DNA from: an uncultured Collinsella sp.
GTDB lineage: Bacteria; Actinomycetota; Coriobacteriia; Coriobacteriales; Coriobacteriaceae
DNA length: 45,609 nt
Reading direction: 5' to 3'
NCBI GenBank assembly: GCA_902494345.1
Contig: CABUSV010000018.1
Coordinates: 1 to 45,609 of the forward strand
This document shows positions 1 through 7,809 of this stretch, one piece after another (the stretch's first letter is position 1; each line of letters starts with the position of its first letter). A model generated the notes under the pieces. That model was not told where the DNA came from. It saw nothing but the letters and a program-made list of their open reading frames with translations, and made no database searches. A program made the position numbers and the translations under genes.

Positions 1-73
1 ACCCGGAAGCTAAGCCCCATCGCGCCGAGAGTACTGCGGGGTCAGCCCGTGGGAGGCCAGGGCGCCGCTGACC
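1..73 (+). rRNA. rrf: 5S ribosomal RNA, 3' part (truncated by window edge)
   Basis: The first bases carry the conserved 5S core ACCCGGAAGCTAAGCCCC, followed by the GTACTGCGGGG and GGGAGGCCAGGGCGCCGCTGACC-type 3' half. The 5' part lies outside the window, so this is the end of an rRNA operon or a lone 5S gene. The 3' end is placed near base 73 by analogy with other 5S genes and could be off by a few bases. Confidence 0.85.
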
Positions 74-109
74 GGTGGACGGCACCGAGCCGTACGCTTG
101 AACTGAGAA

Positions 110-140
110 GGGGGAGGCCACGCGGCCTCCCCCTTTTTTT
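110..140 (+). terminator. Intrinsic terminator of the rRNA operon
   Basis: A perfect 10-bp stem (GGGGGAGGCC at 110-119 with GGCCTCCCCC at 124-133) closes a 4-nt ACGC loop and is followed by seven T residues (134-140). This is a textbook Rho-independent terminator directly after the 5S gene. Confidence 0.95.
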
Positions 141-208
141 GCGTTTGATAGAGAGTTGTAATACAAGAACTCGCCTTCGTTTAGCTTGTCTTACTGTTTG
201 GCTGTATT

Positions 209-239
209 TTGAGTCCTTCTTTTGTATTTGCGCGATAAT
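209..239 (+). promoter_or_regulatory. Possible coaE promoter
   Basis: TTGAGT (209-214) and GATAAT (234-239) are separated by 19 nt, which is slightly long for a housekeeping sigma factor. The -10 match is good and would give a leader of about 20 nt before the coaE Shine-Dalgarno sequence. Confidence 0.35.
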
Positions 240-267
240 AACTCCCATTGGCGTTAGGGAGGACTTG

Positions 268-909
268 ATGTTTACCGTTTTTGTCTTGGGCAATATTGCT
301 TCGGGAAAGTCGACTGCCTGCCGCTATCTCGAATCTCATGGCGCCATGCTTATCGATCTGGATGAGCTTGCCAAATCGCTGTATGTGCCAGGCTCCGATA
401 TCGTCAATGCCCTCGCCGAAGAATTCGGTTGGGACATTCTGGACGGGGAGGGCGGCATTCGCCGCAATGTTCTCGCTGCTCGAGCTTTCGCCTCTCCTGA
501 TACAGTTGCGCGGCTCAACGACATCGTTCATCCGGTTCTCATCGAACAGCTGTCATTGAGGATTCTTGATCCGGTTTGCTGCACGGTTTCGTCCCCCCGT
601 TTCCCCTTTGCGGTTGTTGAGGTTTCTGCCCCGACTGGTTTTGAGGATGCTTTTGGCCTGGCAGATGAAATCCTGGTTATCAGCGCTCCTTTAGCAGTTC
701 GTCGCGAGCGTGCCATTCATCGTGGTATGGAGTCCTCTGATTTTGATGCGCGCTCTGCATGCCAGCCTGATGAGGCTTCGCTTTGCAATCTCGCTACAAC
801 GGTGATTGATAATGCGGCAGGCGATAACTCGCTCTTTGAACAACTTGACGCATGGCTTGCGCGCCATGGCTTCGGGGATGTCGTGGATAAGGAGGAGGCC
901 GATGCCTAA
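268..909 (+). CDS. coaE: Dephospho-CoA kinase
   Basis: This 213-residue cytosolic enzyme phosphorylates the 3'-OH of dephospho-CoA, the last step of coenzyme A synthesis. The N-terminus has the P-loop GNIASGKST (residues 8-16), then the family's D-x-D segment (LIDLDELAKSLY) and the LNDIVHPVL stretch that follows the CoA-binding domain. ATG 268 is chosen because AGGGAGGA lies 5-6 nt upstream. The reading frame stays open further upstream through the rRNA terminator, which cannot be coding. The last 8 bases overlap the start of the next gene, so the two are probably translationally coupled. Confidence 0.93.
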   Translation: MFTVFVLGNIASGKSTACRYLESHGAMLIDLDELAKSLYVPGSDIVNALAEEFGWDILDGEGGIRRNVLAARAFASPDTVARLNDIVHPVLIEQLSLRILDPVCCTVSSPRFPFAVVEVSAPTGFEDAFGLADEILVISAPLAVRRERAIHRGMESSDFDARSACQPDEASLCNLATTVIDNAAGDNSLFEQLDAWLARHGFGDVVDKEEADA

Positions 910-1483
910 GGCACGTTTCTTTACGTGGTATCGCGTGGCGCCACTTGCCGTTCTGTTCGTCTTCGGCCTTATTTCGCTCGTCTACTCGTGTGCCCCTGCC
1001 GCTTTCTTTAAGCCGCTGTATCCGATTGACTACGAGGCGTATGTAAAGCAATCCAGTATTTCGCATAATTTGGATCCGTATCTGGTGTGCGCTGTCATTA
1101 AGTCGGAATCGAATTGGGATCCCGAGGCCGAGTCGAATCAGGGTGCTCAGGGATTGATGCAGCTGATACCCGAGACTGCGCAGGACATGATCGCCAAGGG
1201 CCTTGTCGACGGAGGGGTGTATTCGGCCGACAATCTTAACGATCCGGCTACGAATATCGAGTTTGGCTGCGCATACCTCTCGTATCTTCTCGCCTATTTC
1301 AACGGGTCGACGGATAGTGCCATCGCCGCCTATAACGCCGGTATGGGCAATGTCGACGGATGGGCGCAGCAGAACACGTCACTCCATAATGCGATTACCT
1401 TCCCTGAAACTCAGGCCTATCTGATTCGCGTCAATAATGCCTGGGTTCGATATAAGACTCTCTATCCCGATCGGTTCGTATAG
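902..1483 (+). CDS. Membrane-anchored lytic transglycosylase (SLT domain)
   Basis: A 193-residue protein with a basic N-terminus and one hydrophobic segment (about residues 10-30, VAPLAVLFVFGLISLVYS), then an extracytoplasmic soluble-lytic-transglycosylase domain. The catalytic glutamate is in the ESNWDPEAES motif, followed by the GAQGLMQLIPETA and AYNAGMGNVDGW motifs of family 1 (Slt70-type) enzymes, which cleave the MurNAc-GlcNAc bond with 1,6-anhydro ring formation. Start ATG 902 has AAGGAGGAGG just upstream and overlaps the coaE stop by 8 bases. Likely role: wall remodelling or opening space for envelope machinery. Confidence 0.9.
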   Translation: MPKARFFTWYRVAPLAVLFVFGLISLVYSCAPAAFFKPLYPIDYEAYVKQSSISHNLDPYLVCAVIKSESNWDPEAESNQGAQGLMQLIPETAQDMIAKGLVDGGVYSADNLNDPATNIEFGCAYLSYLLAYFNGSTDSAIAAYNAGMGNVDGWAQQNTSLHNAITFPETQAYLIRVNNAWVRYKTLYPDRFV

Positions 1484-1534
1484 GACTAAGCCCACCGCCC
1501 GCGTATACTGCAGATGTATGAGTTAGGAGTATCC

Positions 1535-3775
1535 ATGGCGGAATTTGAAGTAGAACGCGTTGGTGGTGAACTTAAGCGCTTTGGCGTTGAGGGCGCTGAT
1601 GTGCCGTTTAAGGTCGTGTCTCCATACGAGCCCGCTGGTTCCCAGCCTAAGGCCATTGAGTCACTTGTGCGGGGCGTGAGGGACGGAGACCGCTATCAGG
1701 TTTTGCTGGGTGTGACTGGTTCGGGTAAGACTTTTACGATGGCCAAAACCATTGAAGCCTTGGGTAAGCCGACCCTTGTCATGGCTCCGAATAAAACGCT
1801 CGCCGCTCAGCTTGCGAGCGAGCTCAAAGAGTTCTTTCCCAATAACGCTGTGGTCTACTTCGTCTCGTACTACGACTACTATCAGCCCGAGGCGTATGTG
1901 CCGCAAAGCGATACATATATCGAGAAAGACTCCTCGATTAACGAAGAGGTCGAGATGCTGCGCCATCAGGCGACCGCGTCACTGCTCTCTCGACGTGATG
2001 TGATCGTTGTCGCATCGGTCTCATGTATCTATGGCATTGGCTCTCCTGAGGACTATGCGGGTCTGGCTCCAAACGTCGACAAGAAGGTGCCGCTCGAGCG
2101 CGATGACTTTATCCATGCGCTTATCGACATTCAATATGATCGCAATGACTATGACCTGGCGCGTGGCACGTTCCGCGTGCGCGGCGATGTTGTCGACGTG
2201 TATCCGCCTTATGCCGAGCATCCGTTGCGGTTTGAGTTCTTTGGCGACGAGGTCGAGCTGATTGCCGAGATCGATGAGGTCACCGGTGAGATGCTTCGTG
2301 AGTACGAGGCCATCCCCGTATGGCCGGCATCACACTACGTGACCGAGAAGCCGAAGGTCAAGGCCGCTCTGAAATCGATCAGCGAAGAGTGCGAGAAGCG
2401 CGTGGCGGAGCTCAAGGCGACCGACAAGTTGCTCGAGGCGCAGCGTCTGCAGCAGCGCACCGATTATGATCTTGAGATGCTCGAGACGATGGGCTTTTGT
2501 AACGGCATCGAGAACTACTCGCGTCATCTGGACGGTCGCAAGCCGGGTGAGCCGCCGTTTACCCTAATCGATTACTTTCCAAAGGATATGCTCTGCATCA
2601 TCGATGAGAGCCATGTGACGGTGCCGCAGATTCGCGGCATGCACGAAGGTGACCGCTCGCGTAAGGTGACGCTGGTGGAACATGGTTTTCGCCTGCCCTC
2701 GGCGCTCGATAACCGCCCGCTTCGTTTCGATGAGTTTGAAGCAAGGATACCCCAGTTTATCTATGTTTCGGCCACGCCGGGCGACTACGAGCTGCGGGTG
2801 AGCCAAAACGACGTGGAGCAGATTATTCGTCCGACCGGCCTGCTCGACCCCAAGATTGACGTGCGTCCAGTTCGCGGCCAGATTGACGATCTTGAGGACG
2901 AGATTCGCGAGCGCGTTGCCCGCAAGGAGCGCGTGCTGGTGACCACGTTGACCAAGCGCATGGCCGAGGACCTGACCGACCATCTACTCGACGCCGGCAT
3001 TAAGGTCAACTACATGCACTCTGATACGGCGACAATGGACCGTGTCGAGATCCTGCGAACGCTGCGCGAGGGCAAGATCGATGTTCTCGTTGGCATCAAC
3101 CTGCTTCGCGAGGGCTTGGATCTTCCCGAGGTCTCACTGGTGGCAATTCTCGATGCCGATAAGGAAGGCTTCTTGCGCAACCGCCGTTCGCTGATTCAGA
3201 CGATTGGCCGTGCGGCCCGTAACGCCGATGGCGAAGTCATCATGTATGCAGACGTTGTGACCGATTCGATGAAAGAAGCCATCGAGGAGACGCAGCGCCG
3301 TCGCGAGATTCAGATGGCATATAACGAAGAACATGGCATTGTGCCCAAGACAGTGCGCAAGGCCATCAACGACATCTCAAGTTTTATTGCCGAGGCCGAA
3401 AAAACTGTGGGCTCCAAAGGACGCTCGAAGGGCGACTCTCTTGGCCATGGCGCATTCTATACGCCCGATGAGTCGGGCGAGGGCGGTGTGCCGGAAACGG
3501 TGGCGCCCGAGCAGACACTTGCGGAGCAGTTGGAAGAACTGCCGCATGACGAGCTTGTGCGGATCGTCGAAACCATGGAAGAGGATATGCGTAACGCTTC
3601 TGCCGCCATGGACTTTGAGGAGGCGGCGCGCCTGCGCGATGCCGTCGTTCAGATTCGGGCGATGCTCGAGGGTGCGTCTGAGGACGAGACGATCGAGCGC
3701 TTGCGTTTGCAGGCCCGCAAGGGTTCCACGTTCGCATCGGGCAGAAAACGCCAGGGTGCACGGTTTAAGAAATAG
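1535..3775 (+). CDS. uvrB: Excinuclease ABC subunit B
   Basis: This 746-residue protein is the damage-verifying helicase of nucleotide excision repair; it takes over from UvrA and recruits UvrC. It shows the Walker A motif GVTGSGKTFT (Lys65), the tyrosine-rich beta-hairpin YYDYYQPEAYVPQSDTYIEKD, the helicase motifs DESH, YVSATPGDYE and QTIGRAARN, and a C-terminal UVR domain (MEEDMRNASAAMDFEEAARLRD) that contacts UvrC. ATG 1535 is preferred over ATG 1514 because TAGGAG sits 5 nt before it. A TATACT hexamer at 1504-1509 could be a -10 element, but no -35 is evident. Length and motifs are normal for the family. Confidence 0.98.
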   Translation: MAEFEVERVGGELKRFGVEGADVPFKVVSPYEPAGSQPKAIESLVRGVRDGDRYQVLLGVTGSGKTFTMAKTIEALGKPTLVMAPNKTLAAQLASELKEFFPNNAVVYFVSYYDYYQPEAYVPQSDTYIEKDSSINEEVEMLRHQATASLLSRRDVIVVASVSCIYGIGSPEDYAGLAPNVDKKVPLERDDFIHALIDIQYDRNDYDLARGTFRVRGDVVDVYPPYAEHPLRFEFFGDEVELIAEIDEVTGEMLREYEAIPVWPASHYVTEKPKVKAALKSISEECEKRVAELKATDKLLEAQRLQQRTDYDLEMLETMGFCNGIENYSRHLDGRKPGEPPFTLIDYFPKDMLCIIDESHVTVPQIRGMHEGDRSRKVTLVEHGFRLPSALDNRPLRFDEFEARIPQFIYVSATPGDYELRVSQNDVEQIIRPTGLLDPKIDVRPVRGQIDDLEDEIRERVARKERVLVTTLTKRMAEDLTDHLLDAGIKVNYMHSDTATMDRVEILRTLREGKIDVLVGINLLREGLDLPEVSLVAILDADKEGFLRNRRSLIQTIGRAARNADGEVIMYADVVTDSMKEAIEETQRRREIQMAYNEEHGIVPKTVRKAINDISSFIAEAEKTVGSKGRSKGDSLGHGAFYTPDESGEGGVPETVAPEQTLAEQLEELPHDELVRIVETMEEDMRNASAAMDFEEAARLRDAVVQIRAMLEGASEDETIERLRLQARKGSTFASGRKRQGARFKK

Positions 3776-3780
3776 CGAAC

Positions 3781-3820
3781 AGGCCCCGAGTTCCCTGTGG
3801 AGCTCGGGGCCTATGTCTTT
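3781..3820. terminator. Terminator hairpin between convergent uvrB and flavoprotein gene
   Basis: A perfect 10-bp stem, AGGCCCCGAG (3781-3790) with CTCGGGGCCT (3803-3812), has a 12-nt loop and a modest T-rich tail (ATGTCTTTT). It sits between two convergent genes and could stop transcription from either side. Confidence 0.7.
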
Positions 3821-3840
3821 TGCGCGCTGGAATTCGTGCG

Positions 3841-5481
3841 TTAGAGGTCTGCGATCAGGGCTTCGGCACAACGAATGCCGTCGGTGGCCGCGCTCATGAT
3901 GCCGCCGGCATATCCAGCTCCCTCACCACAAGGGTAGAGGCCCGGGGTCGACACGGCATGGCACGTTCGGTCTCGGGTGACAGTGACCGGTGAGCTCGAA
4001 CGAGTCTCCACGCCGGTAAGAACGGCATCGGGACGGTCGTAACCTCGTAGCTTTTTTCCGAGTAGGGGAAGTCCCAGGCGGAGCGACTCGACGATATGCT
4101 GCGGCAGGGCTTCGTCAATTGCCGTCCAGGTCACACCGAGCGGATAGGTGGGCTTTACCTTTCCGGGCGCCTTGCTGGCGCGTTCTGCGAGGAAATCTCC
4201 GACGAGTTGTGCCGGTGCGTTCCAGTTGGAACCGCCCAGGCGATAGGCGGCCGCCTCGCAGGCACGTTGGAGCTCGATGCCGGCGAGCGGGTCATCGTTG
4301 GGAAGGTCCTCAGGCGTGACGTTAACGAGCAGGGCGGCGTTTGCGTTGCGTCCGTCGCGGGCATTGAGGCTGGCGCCGTTGACGCACAGGTGGCCCTGCT
4401 CGGAAGAGGCGGCGACAACCTGCCCGCCGGGGCACATGCAAAACGAGAACACGCTGCGGCCGTTGGGAAGATGGGCGACGAGCTTGTAGGGGGCTGCTCC
4501 GAGGGCAGGATGTCCCGCCAAGGCTCCATATTGGGCTCGGTCGATGTCGCGCTGCGGATGCTCGATGCGAACGCCCATGGCAAAGGTCTTTTGTGCGAGG
4601 GCCACGTTGTGGTCCTTAAGGAGCTCAAAAATATCGCGAGCAGAATGCCCGCAGGCGAGGATGAGGTGCTTTGTCTCGATTGGCTCGTAAGCGGCGTCTT
4701 GGGACGATTGGACATCAATACCGGTGATGGCGCCAGACGCGTCGATGTGAATGTCGACGAGCTTTGTTCGATAACGGACGATACCTCCGAGCTGCTCGAT
4801 GCGCTGGGATATAGCGGTGACAACCGTGGGAAGGATGTCGGAGCCAATGTGCGGCTTGGCATCCCACAGAATATCGCGGGGCGCACCCGCCTCGACGAAG
4901 GTTTCGAGGATAAGGCGATGGGCGGGATTTTTTGTTCCCGTATTGAGCTTGCCGTCCGAGAAGGTCCCCGCGCCGCCCAGACCAAACTGGATATTACTCT
5001 CGGGGTCGAGGATGCGCTCCTTTAGAAAGAGGTCGATCGCATGCGAGCGGCGAAATGCCGGGTCGCCGCGCTCGATGAGCAAGGGCTTAAGACCTGCTTT
5101 GGCGAGCGTTAGCGCGGCGAAAAGGCCAGCGCATCCGGCGCCGACAACGACAGGGCGTTCTTGAGGTGCGTCGGAGACGGGGGTGGGGAATGAAGACCCA
5201 TCGTCTTTTATCGCGCGTACGCGCGAGCGGTCACGCTCGGAAACGCTGTCGACCGCTTCTCGCTCGAGGTGGGGACTGGTCAGCTCAACACGAAAGCTCA
5301 GGATAAAATGGACGTCTCGTTTTTTGCGAGCGTCGATTGACTTGCGGTGGAGCTCGATGGACTTGATCTCGGAGTCTTTGCAACGTAGGACGCGCTTGGC
5401 GACTCGCTTGCCAACAATGAGGCAGGCATTTTCATCGCCGGCTTCATCGAGCGACGCGTTGACTTGGGTGATTTCAATCAT
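3841..5481 (-). CDS. FAD-dependent dehydrogenase, COG2509-type (function unknown)
   Basis: A 546-residue flavoprotein. About 120 N-terminal residues (IEITQVNASLDE...VGKRVAKRVLRCKDSEI...) form the small domain typical of this family. The FAD-binding Rossmann motif VVVGAGCAGLFAALTLAKAGLKP follows, then GLGGAGTFSDGKLNTG and near the end a second flavin contact, YPCGEGAGYAGGIMSAATDG. The family is common in anaerobes, often annotated only as a FAD-dependent dehydrogenase, and no substrate can be read from the sequence. ATG at 5481 is chosen because AAGGAG lies 6 nt upstream. It is the last gene of a minus-strand group that begins at the Mrp gene. Confidence 0.82.
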   Translation of the reverse strand: MIEITQVNASLDEAGDENACLIVGKRVAKRVLRCKDSEIKSIELHRKSIDARKKRDVHFILSFRVELTSPHLEREAVDSVSERDRSRVRAIKDDGSSFPTPVSDAPQERPVVVGAGCAGLFAALTLAKAGLKPLLIERGDPAFRRSHAIDLFLKERILDPESNIQFGLGGAGTFSDGKLNTGTKNPAHRLILETFVEAGAPRDILWDAKPHIGSDILPTVVTAISQRIEQLGGIVRYRTKLVDIHIDASGAITGIDVQSSQDAAYEPIETKHLILACGHSARDIFELLKDHNVALAQKTFAMGVRIEHPQRDIDRAQYGALAGHPALGAAPYKLVAHLPNGRSVFSFCMCPGGQVVAASSEQGHLCVNGASLNARDGRNANAALLVNVTPEDLPNDDPLAGIELQRACEAAAYRLGGSNWNAPAQLVGDFLAERASKAPGKVKPTYPLGVTWTAIDEALPQHIVESLRLGLPLLGKKLRGYDRPDAVLTGVETRSSSPVTVTRDRTCHAVSTPGLYPCGEGAGYAGGIMSAATDGIRCAEALIADL

Positions 5482-5561
5482 CGAGGTCTCCTTAGAGGCA
5501 AGAAAGAGGCCGTCCGGTATCCCAGACGGCCCGAATGCGTTTTTGATTATAGACTGCGCGG

Positions 5562-6833
5562 CTACAGGCTGCTTGCAGCGCGAATGCCCGAGAGCCATGC
5601 CCACGCAAGGTTAAAGCCTCCGCAATCGGCGTCGATGTCGAGCGCTTCGCCGCAGACGTAAAGCGGGGTGTCGACAACGCTGCGCGCGCGTAGACTGGGT
5701 GTTGAGATGCTCTCGACAGATACGCCACCACGCGTGACCTGCGCCGAGCGCTCCTCGGCGGTTCCTTCGACGAGCAACTTAAAATGCTTGAGGATCGAGA
5801 CCAGGTGGATGACATCGTTGGAGCCTGGATGGCACTGCTCGAACGCTGTGCAGACGACGCGGGAGAGTTGCGGGGCGAGCATGCCGTCGAGCCAACGGGG
5901 ATCGCGGGGCGAAAAGCCGCCGAGCAGCTTAACGCGCCGGTTAAGCATATCGAGCAACTCGTCTTTAGAGAGGTCGGGGAAAACGTCGAGCAGGATCGTA
6001 TCGCCGCGCTGGATACGACGGGAGAGGTTGAAGACAGCGACGCCCGAGATACCGAAGGTTCGAAACAGGACTTCACCGTCTTCGTGCCAGAGCTCATTAT
6101 GATTGCGGGCGAGCGTCAAGCGGGCGCGGACGCGCAGGCCGTCCAACGTCTTGAGTGCCGCCCGATCGCCGACGACCGTTGCCGATACGGGGCAGAGGAT
6201 GGGGCGCAGCGAAGTGAGGGGGAGGCTAAACGTATTGGCGATACCGGTGGGGTTGCCACCCGTGGCGATAATTACGGCATGTGCCTCCAGGGCCTCGTTC
6301 TTGCGAGGGACATCGGCGAGCGCTTTCCGAAGCGAGCGGAGCTCCGATTTTCGGTCGTCGTGCTTTTTTGCCTTGAGCGCCCGCGCTGGACGGTCTATTT
6401 GGAGTGTCCAGCCTTCGGAAGCTTTGTGCGCCGAGGCAACGTTGGCTCCGCAGATTAAGGTAATACCTAGGCGGTCGCAAACGTTGAGAAGCGCGTCGCG
6501 CACCGATTCGGCGCGAAGGGAGCGCGGGTATAGCCGGCCTTCCTCGGAGGTTGTCATGATGCCCAGCGAGGAGAAGAAACCCATAAGCTCTTGTTCGGGT
6601 TGGGGGCCCATGACAGATTCGACGAATGCGGGGTGGTTATACCGCTGAGGATCAATCGATTCGTTGGAGAGGTTGCAGCGGCCGTTACCGGTCGCAAGGA
6701 GCTTTAGGCCGCAGGCGACATCGCGCTCAACGATGCAGACGCTTTTGCCAGCACGTGCGGCCGTAATGGCGGCGGCGAGGCCTGAAGCCCCGCCGCCGAT
6801 TACCAGGACGTCATAGAAGGCGCTCGTGTTCAC
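5562..6833 (-). CDS. NAD(P)/FAD-dependent oxidoreductase, HI0933/BaiN-like family
   Basis: A 423-residue flavoprotein. The N-terminal dinucleotide-binding motif is VIGGGASGLAAAITAARAGKSV, followed by the family hallmark GLKLLATGNGRCNLSN. Near the C-terminus, RGGVSVESI and CGEALDIDADCGGFNLAWAWLSG complete the HI0933 signature. Substrates of most members are unknown; some relatives are called aminoacetone oxidase-like or BaiN. It starts with GTG at 6833, directly against the TAA stop of the upstream Mrp gene, with GAGG in the end of that gene serving as ribosome-binding site. The spacing indicates co-transcription and coupling with Mrp. No neighbour points to bile acid metabolism. Confidence 0.85.
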   Translation of the reverse strand: MNTSAFYDVLVIGGGASGLAAAITAARAGKSVCIVERDVACGLKLLATGNGRCNLSNESIDPQRYNHPAFVESVMGPQPEQELMGFFSSLGIMTTSEEGRLYPRSLRAESVRDALLNVCDRLGITLICGANVASAHKASEGWTLQIDRPARALKAKKHDDRKSELRSLRKALADVPRKNEALEAHAVIIATGGNPTGIANTFSLPLTSLRPILCPVSATVVGDRAALKTLDGLRVRARLTLARNHNELWHEDGEVLFRTFGISGVAVFNLSRRIQRGDTILLDVFPDLSKDELLDMLNRRVKLLGGFSPRDPRWLDGMLAPQLSRVVCTAFEQCHPGSNDVIHLVSILKHFKLLVEGTAEERSAQVTRGGVSVESISTPSLRARSVVDTPLYVCGEALDIDADCGGFNLAWAWLSGIRAASSL

Positions 6834-7664
6834 TTAGGCCTCGTCGGTCTCGTGCGGGGTAATAGCCTCGACGGCAGAGACTGCCTTGGGCAACATGCCA
6901 TCGGGCAGCGCGGTCTCAACCTCGCCCTTATCGCAGGCCTCGGCGAGTGCCGGATTAATGGGAAGCGTGCCCAAGATGTCGAGGTTATAGCGCTCTGCGA
7001 CCTCGGGGAGCTTGCTTTTGCCAAAGACCTCGATCTTCTTGCCGCAGTCGGGGCACTCGATATAGCTCATGTTCTCGACGATGCCCAGAATGGGGACGTT
7101 CATCTTCTCGGCCATGTTGACCGCCTTGGCGACGATCATCGAGACCAGGTCCTGCGGGCTCGTGACGATGACGATGCCGTCGACGGGCAGCGACTGGAAG
7201 ACGGTGAGCGCGACGTCGCCTGTTCCCGGAGGCATGTCGACCAGCAGGTAGTCGATGGGGCCCCACGAGGTCTCGCTCCAGAACTGCCTAATGGCGCCTG
7301 CGATGACCGGACCGCGCCAAAGGACGGGGTCGGTCTCGTTTTGGAGCAGAAGGTTGGAGCTCATGACCTTGACGCCGTGCTCGGAGATTTCGGGCAGCAT
7401 GAGGTTGCCAAGGGCATGGACGTGGCGTCCGCTCATGCCGAACATCTTGGGGATAGAGGGACCGGTGATGTCGGCATCGAGGACGCCGACCTTGTGGCCG
7501 TGACGGGCAAGCTCGGTGGCGATGGCACCGGTGACAAACGACTTGCCGACACCGCCCTTGCCGGAAAGCACGGCGATGACGCGTTTGACCTCGGACAGCG
7601 TGTTCTCCTCAAATTGCGACGGCGACGTTTGTCCGCCGGCGGCCTGTGCGTGCTCGCAACCCAT
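6834..7664 (-). CDS. Mrp/NBP35-type P-loop ATPase, Fe-S cluster carrier
   Basis: A 276-residue cytosolic protein of the ApbC/NBP35/Mrp family, which binds and transfers iron-sulfur clusters. It carries the deviant Walker A motif GKGGVGKS (residues 35-42), the MRP signature (LLVDMPPGTGDVALTVFQ), and the CPDC pair (Cys204, Cys207) that bridges a cluster between two subunits. The N-terminus has an extra Cys (MGCEHAQ). ATG 7664 is chosen because AAAGGAG lies about 6 nt upstream; the frame extends further but with no better signal. It leads the minus-strand flavoprotein group, so it may supply clusters or be co-regulated with redox enzymes, which is an inference from position only. Confidence 0.9.
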   Translation of the reverse strand: MGCEHAQAAGGQTSPSQFEENTLSEVKRVIAVLSGKGGVGKSFVTGAIATELARHGHKVGVLDADITGPSIPKMFGMSGRHVHALGNLMLPEISEHGVKVMSSNLLLQNETDPVLWRGPVIAGAIRQFWSETSWGPIDYLLVDMPPGTGDVALTVFQSLPVDGIVIVTSPQDLVSMIVAKAVNMAEKMNVPILGIVENMSYIECPDCGKKIEVFGKSKLPEVAERYNLDILGTLPINPALAEACDKGEVETALPDGMLPKAVSAVEAITPHETDEA

Positions 7665-7809
7665 GTATGACTCCTTTGTATATGTTGGGGCCGGAGCCCC
7701 GTGATGTGACACGAGCGTCATTGTACCCTCGTTTGCGAGCGGGAGTCATTTGCGATGCATTTGGGCCGAGCGTGCTTGCAATACGATGGGCCCAAGCGAA
7801 TGGGCGGGC

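Noticed and set aside
49..267. N-terminal extension of coaE through the rRNA terminator
   Set aside because: It would translate the 5S end and its terminator. The ATG at 268 has a proper ribosome-binding site and matches the family start.
5562..6833. Bile acid role for the BaiN-like flavoprotein
   Set aside because: The HI0933 family is broad and no bai genes or steroid enzymes are nearby.
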